Below are positions 25,420 to 33,592 of a stretch of DNA of 64,000 nucleotides, in pieces. The position numbers were made by a program, and so were the translations under genes. The notes beneath the pieces were generated by a model that saw only the letters and a list, made by a program, of their open reading frames with translations, did not search any database and had not been told where the DNA came from. Position 1 is the first letter of the stretch; every line of letters starts with the position of its first letter. The DNA lies in NCBI GenBank assembly GCA_019244185.1, contig JAFATB010000023.1, forward strand, positions 434,001 through 498,000. Reading direction: 5' to 3'. This stretch comes from Acidobacteriota bacterium. GTDB lineage: Bacteria; Acidobacteriota; Thermoanaerobaculia; Gp7-AA8.

Positions 25420-26112
25420 ATGCGACGTTTGATGGTCACGGCACTTCTTCTGATCGCGGTTCGCCTCCACGCCATCGAGTTCGAACGGGTCCTGCTGCCC
25501 ATCACGGTGCTGGACGTGCCGGGCGCGTACGGTTCGTTATGGCGCTCCGAGGCGTGGGCGGACATTCGGGAATCCGGCGTCACGATTCTGCTCGTGCGGC
25601 AGACGCATGCGAATCCGCAGCCTCCCGGCAGTCAGCAACTGTCGATCTTTTTCAACGGACCGGGACAAGAGCCTGGCCAGTTTCTCCAGGTGACGCGCGG
25701 CGCCCAGATCTCGTTCAACCTGCGTATTCGAGATCTCTCGCGTGCTGCCGAGACGTGGGGCACGGAAATCCCCGTCGTGTGGGAACGCGACTTCCGCACG
25801 ACGGTCACGCTGCTCCCCATTCCGGCGAACGACGAGTTTCGCAGCACGGTGCGCATCTATGGCGGCACCGCGGGCGACGTGCGCGTGCGCGTCACGGATC
25901 TCGAGACATCAGCCGTGTTATCGGACGACGTGATCTCGCTGCCGGCGACCATCTCCGAGTACCAGCCGCCCTACGCCGAACTGAATCTCCCCACGAACGC
26001 GAACCTCATGCGCGTCGACGTCGACGCGGTATCGCCCGATCTGCGCTTCTGGGCGTTCGCCTCCGTGACGAACAACGCGACGCAGCACGTGACGACGATC
26101 TCGCCGCAGTGA
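25420..26112 (+). CDS. Exported hypothetical protein, copy 1 of a tandem pair
   Basis: 230 residues, ATG 25420 with AAGGAGG 8 bp upstream. Signal peptide MRRLMVTALLLIAVRLHA. The mature part is predicted all-beta and has no cysteines. It is a duplicate of the next gene: both are exactly 230 residues. They are nearly identical from TWGTEIPVVWERDFR to the C-terminal NNATQHVTTISPQ, and diverged in the N-terminal half. No family is recognised. Adjacency to the metalloprotease suggests a shared extracellular function. Confidence 0.75.
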   Translation: MRRLMVTALLLIAVRLHAIEFERVLLPITVLDVPGAYGSLWRSEAWADIRESGVTILLVRQTHANPQPPGSQQLSIFFNGPGQEPGQFLQVTRGAQISFNLRIRDLSRAAETWGTEIPVVWERDFRTTVTLLPIPANDEFRSTVRIYGGTAGDVRVRVTDLETSAVLSDDVISLPATISEYQPPYAELNLPTNANLMRVDVDAVSPDLRFWAFASVTNNATQHVTTISPQ

Positions 26113-26144
26113 GGGCATCGCGCCGCAGAATGAGACAGACGGTT

Positions 26145-26837
26145 ATGCGACGTTTGACGCTTGCAGCACTCATCCTGATCGCCGTTCGCCTCCATGCGTT
26201 CGATGCCGAGCGGGTCTTGCTGCCGATTGCGGTTCAGCAGGTGCCGGGCGCATACGGTTCGCTGTGGACGTCCGACGTCTGGGCCGATATTCGCGCAGCC
26301 GGCGTGTCGATCGTCCCGCTACGCATTACAGACACGAATCCGCAATTTCCCGGCAGTCAGGAACTGCCGGTCGTGCTGTTCGAAGCTGGCCATCCACCAG
26401 GCCTCTTCCTCGAGGTATCGCGCGGCGCGGCCATCACCTTCAATCTGCGTATTCGAGATCTCTCGCGCGCCACCGAAACGTGGGGTACGGAAATCCCGGT
26501 TGTTTGGGAACGTGACTTCCGCACGACGGTCACGCTGCTCCCCATTCCGGCGAGCGACGAATTTCGCAGCACTGTGCGCATCTACGGCGGAACCGCGGGC
26601 GACGTGCGCGTGCGCGTCACGGATATCGAGACCTCCACGGTGTTGTCGGACGACGTGATCTCGCTGCCGGCGACAATCTCGGAGTTCCAGCCGCCCTACG
26701 CCGAACTGAATCTCTCGCCAAACGCGAACCTCATGCGCGTCGACGTCGACGCGGTGTCGCCCGATCTGCGCTTCTGGGCGTTCGCCTCCGTGACGAACAA
26801 CGCGACGCAGCACGTCACGACGATCTCGCCGCAGTGA
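26145..26837 (+). CDS. Exported hypothetical protein, copy 2 of a tandem pair
   Basis: 230 residues from ATG 26145, chosen because it aligns with the start of the upstream copy (MRRL) and gives the same length; an in-frame ATG at 26130 would add five residues. Signal peptide MRRLTLAALILIAVRLHA. It shares nearly all of residues ~107-230 with copy 1 but differs much more over residues ~20-105, for example around TDTNPQFPGSQELPVVLF. That is a sign of gene conversion or of selection on the N-terminal half. Function unknown. Confidence 0.75.
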   Translation: MRRLTLAALILIAVRLHAFDAERVLLPIAVQQVPGAYGSLWTSDVWADIRAAGVSIVPLRITDTNPQFPGSQELPVVLFEAGHPPGLFLEVSRGAAITFNLRIRDLSRATETWGTEIPVVWERDFRTTVTLLPIPASDEFRSTVRIYGGTAGDVRVRVTDIETSTVLSDDVISLPATISEFQPPYAELNLSPNANLMRVDVDAVSPDLRFWAFASVTNNATQHVTTISPQ

Positions 26838-26890
26838 CGTCGCTGGCGTCGACTCTCGTGCTACGATCCGCTCCCTTCAGGAGGTGCAAC

Positions 26891-27136
26891 ATGCGCAAGC
26901 ACACTGATTACGAGAACCTCGCTTCCTTTTGAGCGGTCGAGCAAACGGAGGAAGGGGATATCCATCCGAAACGAACGTGCGGCGAGGGCCGCGCGTCGTG
27001 CACGGCGACAAGGTTCTGCTCGAGAAGCTTGGACGCAACGATCCCTGCCCCTGCGGCTCCGCACGCCGGTTTCAAACACTGCTGCATGAAGACCGGCGAC
27101 TTCGACGGGCAGCGGCGCGATCACTATGAACGGTAG
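26891..27136 (+). pseudogene. Broken small SEC-C zinc-motif gene
   Basis: A strong ribosome site (AGGAGGT, 26879-26885) precedes ATG 26891, but the frame stops after 13 codons at TGA 26930-26932. Shifting one base at the T-run 26927-26930 opens a frame leading to LEKLGRNDPCPCGSARRF, the SEC-C zinc motif. A second shift of one base at TTT 27070-27072 restores the original frame, giving KHCCMKTGDF and a TAG at 27134. The reconstructed ~82-residue protein has a complete CxCx8CC-type ligand set. The two indels cancel out and lie in T-runs: recent decay or sequencing error. SEC-C motifs occur in SecA and many small proteins of unknown role. Confidence 0.65.
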
Positions 27137-27143
27137 CCACCGC

Positions 27144-27170
27144 GGCCGCGGGCGAAACACGCCCGCGGCC
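27144..27170 (+). terminator. GC-rich stem-loop after the SEC-C gene
   Basis: Perfect 11-bp stem GGCCGCGGGCG (27144-27154) with CGCCCGCGGCC (27160-27170) and an AAACA loop, just past the SEC-C stop. There is no T-tract, so it would be a U-less terminator or transcript-end stabiliser. Confidence 0.45.
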
Positions 27171-27199
27171 CGCGACGCGTGCGATACACTTCGCGGCCG

Positions 27200-28054
27200 A
27201 TGATCCGGCAGATTTCCGTTCTCGGCACCGGCACGATGGGGCGCGGCATCGCGTATCTCGCGGTCGTCGCGGGCTACGACGCGGTGCTCTTCGACGTCGA
27301 CTCCGCGGCGCTCGACGCGGCGAAAGCGTCCATCGAGTCGCTGCTCCGCAAGGCCGTGGAGAAGGGGAAGCTGAAGGATGGAGACGCCGCCGACGCGGGG
27401 GCGCGCCTGCAGCTCGTCCCCGAGCTCGAGCCGGCGGTGAGCGGCGCGGATCTCATCATCGAGGCGGTGCCGGAGATCGCGGAACTGAAGATCGATCTCT
27501 TCGCGCAGGCCGATCTCTTCTGCGGCGTCGACACGATCCTCGCGTCGAACACGTCGTCGATCTCGATCACGCAACTGGCCTCGAACGTCGAGCGTCGCGA
27601 CCGCTTCGTCGGGATGCACTTCTTCAATCCGCCGCACGTGATGAAGCTGATCGAGATCGTACGCGGCGAGCGCACCAGCGACGCGACGGTCGATCAGGTG
27701 CGCGCGGTCGCGGAGAAGATGGGCAAGACGCCGATCGTCGTGCGCGACAGTCCCGGCTTCGCCACCTCACGCCTCGGCGTGGCCATCGGACTCGAGGCGA
27801 TTCGCATGCTCGAAGAAGGCGTCGCCGAGGCCGAAGACATCGACCGCGCCATGGAGCTCGGCTACAACCATCCGATGGGACCGCTGCGTCTCACCGATCT
27901 CGTCGGCCTCGACGTGCGCCTCGGCATCGCGGAGTATCTCGCCGCGACCCTCGGCCCGCGCTTCGACCCGCCGCAACTCCTCCGCGACAAAGTCGCGGAG
28001 GGGAAGCTGGGGAAGAAGACGGGCGAGGGCTTCTATCGCTGGCCGAGCGACTGA
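27200..28054 (+). CDS. 3-hydroxybutyryl-CoA/3-hydroxyacyl-CoA dehydrogenase
   Basis: 284 residues, ATG 27200, the usual length for stand-alone Hbd/PaaH enzymes. The N-terminal NAD motif is GTGTMGRGIAYLA. The active-site set is present: SNTSS, then GMHFFNPPHVMKLIEIV with the catalytic His, and the conserved Glu and Asn in the following helices (IVVRDSPGF...NHPMGP). It oxidises 3-hydroxyacyl-CoA in fatty-acid or butanoate metabolism. Its 3' end overlaps the convergent DUF3857 gene by 22 bp. Confidence 0.93.
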   Translation: MIRQISVLGTGTMGRGIAYLAVVAGYDAVLFDVDSAALDAAKASIESLLRKAVEKGKLKDGDAADAGARLQLVPELEPAVSGADLIIEAVPEIAELKIDLFAQADLFCGVDTILASNTSSISITQLASNVERRDRFVGMHFFNPPHVMKLIEIVRGERTSDATVDQVRAVAEKMGKTPIVVRDSPGFATSRLGVAIGLEAIRMLEEGVAEAEDIDRAMELGYNHPMGPLRLTDLVGLDVRLGIAEYLAATLGPRFDPPQLLRDKVAEGKLGKKTGEGFYRWPSD

Positions 28055-31000
28055 ACGCGCCGCTGCGCGAGCTCGTACGTCGTGCCGCCGCCCTTGCGCT
28101 CCGGCTTGACGACGCGCTTGTACGCGGCGAGCGCGGCGTCGTTCGCGCCGTAGTTCTCGGCGATGCGGCCGAGGACGTACCAGTCGACGCTCGACGGCTC
28201 CTCGCGGCCCGCGGCGTCCATGCATTCGAGCAGCTTCGTGCGCGCTTCGAGGCTCTTGCCCGCTTCGGCGTATGCAGACGCGAGCGTATGCAGCGCGGGC
28301 CAGCCGCCGCCCGGCATCGACGTCGCCTGATGCGCGTCGTCGATGGCCTTGTCGTACGCGTTGCCGAGGAAGAGCTCGGCCCAGGCGATGGCGTTGTAGT
28401 CGTCGGACGTCGCGGACGACTGATCGATGAGCTGGCGGAGATACTTCGACGCGGTGTCGTACTGCCCTTTGTCCTCCGCGACCTCGGAGAGCAGCCGCAG
28501 CGCATCGCGGTCGTTCGGCATTTTTTCGAGACGCCCCTTCGCGACCTGTTCCGCGCCGGCGGCGTCGCCGCTGCTGATGAGCGCGTGCACGAGCGCGGTC
28601 AGCGCGCGCGGTGAATCGGGATACGCGGCGCTGATGCGGCGCGCGACGGCGAGCTCGTTCGCGTCGTCGCCGTTCTGCGCGTACGCGGTGAAGAGCGCGA
28701 TGTCGATCCAGATGCGCGAGGCCTCGGGTGTCTTCTCGCGGACTTCCGCGAGGAGCGGCGCCGCGGCGGGCGCGTAGTCCTGATCGGAGGTGAGCAGGAT
28801 GGCCGCGGCGGCACGCAGCTCGTCGGCGGTCGCGGTGCTCTTCGCCTTCGGCCAGAGCTCGGCGAACGGCGCGCCGCCGAGCGGATCGTCGCCGCCGCCG
28901 GCGGTCATGTCTTCGCGAATCCAGTTCAGCCACTGCCGCGCGGTCTCGAGCTCGTTCTTCTCGACGAAGTGCAGCACGGCGACGCCGATGCTGCCCGGCT
29001 GCGTGCGCGTGCCGGCGACGGCGAGGCGATCGTTCTCGCGGACGACGAACATCGCTTCGCCGGCGGCCGCGAAGCCGGAGAGTCCTGCCTTCGCGCGGAG
29101 GCGAATGCGATAGCCGGTGGCGTCGCTGCCGTCCTGCAGCAGGTCGATCGCGGCGATGCCGAGCTCCATCACGACGCGCGGGGACAGGTCATTGTCGGAG
29201 CTCTTCATGCGCGCGCGGGTGAGCGGATCGGCGCGCGGCGTCTCGTTCGTTTTCGCTTTTGCCTTCGCCTTTGCCTTCAGATCTTTCTCGAACGCCGCGA
29301 TGTACGACGCCTCGTACTTGTCGAGATCGTCGGAGGTGATGCTGTCGTCGGCGAAGAGCGACATCAGCTGCAGCGTGAGCGCCTTCGGATCGTCCTTCGC
29401 GAACTGCATCTCCTCGAGGCGTTTCGTGTGGCGCAGCACGTCGACGAGGCTGCGCACCTGCGTCGCGTTCGGCGCGCCCTGCGCGGACTGCTCGAGCAGC
29501 GCCGCCGCCTGCGGGTAGTAGCGCAGCTGCGTGAGCGTCTGCGCGGCGCCGGCGAGCACGCGGCGGCGCACGGTCGTGTCGACGGACGCGGCCTCGCGGA
29601 GCGCGCCGTCGACCCCTTCGGTCGCGGCGGCGGCGACGACGAGCGCCATCATCTTCTGATCGGCGTCCTTCACGTCGCGGGCGCGCGTCTTCATGTCGTC
29701 GAAGCGGCCGGCGTGCGCCATCGTCAGCAGCAGCTCGCCCTCGTAGCGCTCGTCCTTCAGATCCGTGACGATGCTCTTGTACTCGTCGATCGCCTCGGCG
29801 AGTTTCGCGTTGCGGCCGAACGCGACGCCGTCTTCGCCGCGCGTGAGGAGCTTCGCGTATTCGCCGCGGATCTCGACTTCTTTTGGGGCGAGCTCTTTCG
29901 CCTTCTTGTACTCGGCGAGCGCGCCGGCGAGGTCGAAGCCCTTGCGGAACTCGCGCGCGAGAAGGTCGTGCTGCAGGACGACGCCCATGAAGCGGTGCGC
30001 GGGCGCGTAGTTCGGCTCGAGCGCGATGGCGCGTTTCAGTTCGTCGCGCGCGACCTCGCCCATGCCGCCGCCGAAGTACGCGCGCGCGATCTGCACGTGA
30101 TGCCGCGCTTCCTTCGGATGCAGCGCCGCGAGCTTGCGGAACTCGGCGAGCGCGCCGCCGATGTCGCCGTTCGTGAGCTTCGTCCAGCCGAGCGAATCGA
30201 AGCCGAGGATCACGGCGTCGCTTTTCGATGCGGCGACGATGGCTTTGCGCGTCTCCTCGAACTCCGCGGGCGTGAGGCGGCGCTTGCCGCTGTCGAAGCG
30301 GATCGTCGCGACGATCGCGCCGTCGGGTGCGACTTCGTACTTCGACGTCAGCGTCGCCGCGCCGAGCTGGCGCGTGTCGCTCGGCGGCAGCGTACGCGCG
30401 ACGAAGCCGGGAGGCGGCACCGCGCGGTAGACCCACTCCTTCACGTACGGCGACGGGTTCACGAAATCGTGGACGCGCGTCTTCTTCGCTTTCTTGTCGT
30501 TCTCGTCCGGCTCGTTGTGCAGCGACCACGGCAGCGCATTCGCGAGCTGCTGCGGGAACAGCGCGACCGCGGCGTCGACGTCGCCGGTGCGTCCGCGGCC
30601 CGCGTCGGTCGCCTCGATGTTGATGTGGAACGGCGCGGTGAGATCGCGCGGATCGGTGTGATCGACGTTCTTCACCGCATCCGCCGCGTACTCCTGCTTC
30701 GCGTAGTTCTCCATCGCCTCGCGATAGTTCTTCTTGCTCGCGCCGGCGGCGTAGCGGCGCATCGACGAATCCTGCGACCCGGTGCCCTCGGTGAGCTCCG
30801 CGACGACAGCCTTGCCTTCGTCGGCGAGCGTGAACGTGCGCGTCTCGCGGATGAGGTTCGCGGACGACTCCGCGGCGGGCGTGCGGATGAGCGCCGTCGT
30901 CGCGGCTTCGGCGACGAGCACGAGGCGATCCTGATCGGAGATCGGCAGCGTGCCGGCGGGGGAGAACTCGTCGGTCGGATCGACCCACATCGGCTGTTCG

Positions 31001-32160
31001 CCGCCGACGCGCACGATTACGTGATTGAAGCCGCCGAGGCTAGGGAGATCGCTGTCAACGTCGAGGGAGGTGCCGGCGCGGAGCAGGACCACGTTCGCGG
31101 GAATGCCGGCGGAGCGCAGCATGGCCACGAGCAGCGTCGCCTTGTCCTTGCAGTCGCCGTACTTGAGATTGATGACGTTCTGCGGCGCGCGCGGCACGAT
31201 CGAGCCTTCGCCCACTTCGATGCCGGCGTAGCGGATGTTCTTCTGGATCGCCGCGAGCGCGCGCGCGACGACTTCGCGGCGATCGGTGGCGTTGCCGATC
31301 GCGTTCTTCGCGAACGCGGCGACGCTCGACGCGTCACCGATCTGCTTCTCCACGATCTCGTTGTAGCGGCGCGCGACTTCCTGCCACGAGCGGCCGGTCG
31401 AGAACGCGACGTACGGAACGTTCGATTCATCCGGCGGCAGGTTCCATTCGAGGTCCTCGAGCGCTTCCATGCGTGCGGACTCGAAGACGATGTGCTGCCG
31501 CCCGTCCTGCTCCGTCTTCAGCGGCTCGAGGTGCGGCGCGGTCTTGTTGACGAAACGCATCGCGAGCGCCGACGGCGCGTCGATGACGAGCCGCGCCTGC
31601 TGCACTGGCGCGAAACGGCCGAACATCATGCGACCGCTCGTGCCCGCGTCGTACAGCGGATTGCGGTCGTGATAGGTGATGAGCTGCTCGACGACCGCGC
31701 CCGCGGCCATGCCGGGGAGCGGCGCGCGCAGGATGCGGTTGTCGCTGAAGATGTCGTCGGACTCGTCGCCGGCCGCGGTTTCGGTAATCGACTTCGGATC
31801 GAGCGTCTGCACCGAGCCGTCTTTCGCGATCACGCGTGCTTCGAGCGCCGGCTTCTCGTAGTACCAAGGAGCCCAGTCGGCTTCGACGGTCGACCAGTCG
31901 TCGACCGCGGAGGCGTCGGCGATGCGAAAGATCAGGTGCTCTTGGCGTGTGGCGCGGCCGTCCGCGTCGAACGTGTAATGGAGCTCGTCGAGCAGCACGA
32001 CCGCGGGCGCGTCGCCGGCGGGAACGGCTTCGGCCGCGGCGACGATCGCTTTGGGCTCGCCGGAAAACGGCGCGCCGTTCCACGGCAACTCGGCCGCCGC
32101 GAGAGGAAGCGCAAGACACACGACCGCCGCGAGCCGGGCGCGCAGGATGAAACGCAACAT
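28033..32160 (-). CDS. Exported DUF3857-transglutaminase-TPR protein (1,375 aa)
   Basis: 1,375 residues, ATG 32160 with AGGAGCTC upstream. Signal peptide (RLAAVVCLALPLAAA). Residues ~50-260 form the DUF3857 domain. Residues ~290-420 form a transglutaminase-like domain with the full triad: Cys in KYGDCKDKATLL, His in GFNHVIVRV, Asp in MWVDPTDEF. From about 600 to the end the chain is a long helical TPR-type solenoid (LAEFRKLAALHPKEARHHVQIARAYFG and many repeats). A Lys/Ala-rich insert (KDLKAKAKAKAKTNE) lies near 980. Such proteins are common in Bacteroidetes and Acidobacteria; the substrate is unknown. Confidence 0.9.
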   Translation of the reverse strand: MLRFILRARLAAVVCLALPLAAAELPWNGAPFSGEPKAIVAAAEAVPAGDAPAVVLLDELHYTFDADGRATRQEHLIFRIADASAVDDWSTVEADWAPWYYEKPALEARVIAKDGSVQTLDPKSITETAAGDESDDIFSDNRILRAPLPGMAAGAVVEQLITYHDRNPLYDAGTSGRMMFGRFAPVQQARLVIDAPSALAMRFVNKTAPHLEPLKTEQDGRQHIVFESARMEALEDLEWNLPPDESNVPYVAFSTGRSWQEVARRYNEIVEKQIGDASSVAAFAKNAIGNATDRREVVARALAAIQKNIRYAGIEVGEGSIVPRAPQNVINLKYGDCKDKATLLVAMLRSAGIPANVVLLRAGTSLDVDSDLPSLGGFNHVIVRVGGEQPMWVDPTDEFSPAGTLPISDQDRLVLVAEAATTALIRTPAAESSANLIRETRTFTLADEGKAVVAELTEGTGSQDSSMRRYAAGASKKNYREAMENYAKQEYAADAVKNVDHTDPRDLTAPFHINIEATDAGRGRTGDVDAAVALFPQQLANALPWSLHNEPDENDKKAKKTRVHDFVNPSPYVKEWVYRAVPPPGFVARTLPPSDTRQLGAATLTSKYEVAPDGAIVATIRFDSGKRRLTPAEFEETRKAIVAASKSDAVILGFDSLGWTKLTNGDIGGALAEFRKLAALHPKEARHHVQIARAYFGGGMGEVARDELKRAIALEPNYAPAHRFMGVVLQHDLLAREFRKGFDLAGALAEYKKAKELAPKEVEIRGEYAKLLTRGEDGVAFGRNAKLAEAIDEYKSIVTDLKDERYEGELLLTMAHAGRFDDMKTRARDVKDADQKMMALVVAAAATEGVDGALREAASVDTTVRRRVLAGAAQTLTQLRYYPQAAALLEQSAQGAPNATQVRSLVDVLRHTKRLEEMQFAKDDPKALTLQLMSLFADDSITSDDLDKYEASYIAAFEKDLKAKAKAKAKTNETPRADPLTRARMKSSDNDLSPRVVMELGIAAIDLLQDGSDATGYRIRLRAKAGLSGFAAAGEAMFVVRENDRLAVAGTRTQPGSIGVAVLHFVEKNELETARQWLNWIREDMTAGGGDDPLGGAPFAELWPKAKSTATADELRAAAAILLTSDQDYAPAAAPLLAEVREKTPEASRIWIDIALFTAYAQNGDDANELAVARRISAAYPDSPRALTALVHALISSGDAAGAEQVAKGRLEKMPNDRDALRLLSEVAEDKGQYDTASKYLRQLIDQSSATSDDYNAIAWAELFLGNAYDKAIDDAHQATSMPGGGWPALHTLASAYAEAGKSLEARTKLLECMDAAGREEPSSVDWYVLGRIAENYGANDAALAAYKRVVKPERKGGGTTYELAQRRVQSLGQR

Positions 32161-32231
32161 GAGAGCTCCTGGTGGGTTATTTGAACCGTTGACGATGGTA
32201 GCACGCGATACGATGCGGACGGACGACCTCG

Positions 32232-33005
32232 ATGCATTCCGAAGCCTATGATGCGTTCGCTTACGCCTACGACGCCGCGCTGGGACGAAGGTTCTTCACC
32301 GCCGCGCGCGCGTTGCTGCACGAGCTGCTCGATCGCTATCCCACGCCGAAGCGCTCGCATCTCGATCTCGCGTGCGGCACCGGCCTGGCGATGGAGTTTT
32401 TCCGTTCACAGGGGTGGCGTCCGACGGGCGTCGACGCCTCGGTGCCGATGCTCGAGATCGCGCGCGGCCGCGTGCCCGACGCGCGTCTCGTCGCCGGCGA
32501 TCTGCGCGCGCTGCCGCTGCGCGGACGCTTCGCGCGCATCACGTGTCTCTACGACAGCCTCAATCATCTGCTCGAGCGCGAGCAGCTCGTCGCCGCGTTC
32601 CAGGGCGTGCGCGGCGTGATGGATCACGACTCGCTCTTTTTCTTCGACATGAACCATCCCGACATCTATCCGGAGGTATGGGGACTGGCAGAGCCGTACA
32701 CGTCGCGCGGCGAAGATCATCAGCTCGAGATCGCCACGACGTATCGCAAGCGGCAGAAGCTCGCGACGGCAATGGTGCGCGGTTGGGCGACGATCGGCGG
32801 TACGCGCGTCACGATCCGCGAGCAGCGGCTGCAGCGCGCGTACAGCGAGAAGGAGATCGTAGGCGCGCTGGAGGAGGCGGGACTCGCGCCGGTCGACGTC
32901 ATCGACTTCGATCCGTATCAGGAAGCCGATGACGTCGACGCGGCGACGGTGAAACTGTTCTTCGTTTGTGCGCCGGTCAGTGTTGGCCGAGCACGGCTTT
33001 CTTGA
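32232..33005 (+). CDS. Class I SAM-dependent methyltransferase
   Basis: 257 residues, ATG 32232. SAM-binding motif I is LDLACGTGLAMEFF, followed by the acidic motif TGVDASVPMLEIA and motif III RFARITCLYDSLNHLLE. The C-terminal half carries a substrate domain (WATIGGTRVTIREQRLQRAYS) of the kind found in small-molecule methyltransferases. Substrate unknown. The 3' end overlaps the convergent chalcone-isomerase-like gene by 29 bp. It is divergent from the DUF3857 gene across a 71 bp gap. Confidence 0.88.
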   Translation: MHSEAYDAFAYAYDAALGRRFFTAARALLHELLDRYPTPKRSHLDLACGTGLAMEFFRSQGWRPTGVDASVPMLEIARGRVPDARLVAGDLRALPLRGRFARITCLYDSLNHLLEREQLVAAFQGVRGVMDHDSLFFFDMNHPDIYPEVWGLAEPYTSRGEDHQLEIATTYRKRQKLATAMVRGWATIGGTRVTIREQRLQRAYSEKEIVGALEEAGLAPVDVIDFDPYQEADDVDAATVKLFFVCAPVSVGRARLS

Positions 33006-33534
33006 AGTCGTCGCCGGGGCCGGGCTTCGGGCCGATCCACGTGTTGAGGATCGCGTCGGACGTCGCTTTGCCGCCGAGCGTCCCCTTGCTCTTGCCGTTG
33101 ACTTCGACGGTCGTGCCGATGCCGGGGACGTACGTCAGCACGATCGTGTGACCGCTCGGCACGTCTTCCATCCACGACTGCAGCGTCTTGAATGCCGTCT
33201 TCACCTCGGGCGACGCATTCGGCGTGTTGTCCTCGAGCCCTTCCTGCCACGCGTCCGCCATCTGCGACTTGCTGACGCTGAAGAGGAAGTGCAGCACCAT
33301 GCGGCGCGGCGCGTCGGTGGCGATCACGGTCGCAGCGCTGGTCTGCTTCGCCGGCAGATAGAGTCCGCCGACGTAGACCTTGATGAAGAGCTTCTTGCGG
33401 AGCGCCGCGCCGTTGAGCACGAGCGTCTGGTTGTTGACCGAGGTCCGGTCTTCGAGCGTGACACCCGCGACAGTGGCGGCGTTTGCGGCAGCCGCTGCCA
33501 GGACGAGGGTTGCGGCGAGGAGCAGCTTGCGCAT
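32977..33534 (-). CDS. Exported chalcone isomerase-like protein
   Basis: 185 residues, ATG 33534 with GGAGG 9 bp upstream. Signal peptide MRKLLLAATLVLAAAAANA. The mature part matches the bacterial chalcone-isomerase-like family: VAGVTLEDRTSVNNQTLVLNG, KLFIKVYVGGLYLPAK, PRRMVLHFLFSVSKSQMADAW. Bacterial members generally lack proven flavonoid chemistry and are probably lipid-binding periplasmic proteins. Divergent from dus. The 58 bp between them holds a short palindrome (GCGGG-ATTGTAA-CCCGC, 33552-33568) that could be an operator. Confidence 0.88.
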   Translation of the reverse strand: MRKLLLAATLVLAAAAANAATVAGVTLEDRTSVNNQTLVLNGAALRKKLFIKVYVGGLYLPAKQTSAATVIATDAPRRMVLHFLFSVSKSQMADAWQEGLEDNTPNASPEVKTAFKTLQSWMEDVPSGHTIVLTYVPGIGTTVEVNGKSKGTLGGKATSDAILNTWIGPKPGPGDDFKKAVLGQH

Positions 33535-33592
33535 CAGTTCGATTCCTCCGTGCGGGATTGTAACCCGCGGCATCGACGTTAAACTCCGTCCA

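Noticed and set aside
26930..26932. TGA as a selenocysteine codon in the SEC-C gene
   Set aside because: The stop falls at a T-run, and a one-base shift there and another downstream restore a zinc motif in a different frame; no SECIS-like hairpin follows directly.
28969..32184. Long plus-strand open frame opposite the DUF3857 gene
   Set aside because: Arg/Ala/Val-rich translation with no domain, antisense to a gene with a signal peptide, transglutaminase triad and TPRs. A typical high-GC shadow frame.
33552..33568. Operator call for GCGGG-ATTGTAA-CCCGC between the CHI-like and dus genes
   Set aside because: Arms of only five GC-rich bases are expected by chance in this genome; noted in the gene entry but not listed as a site.
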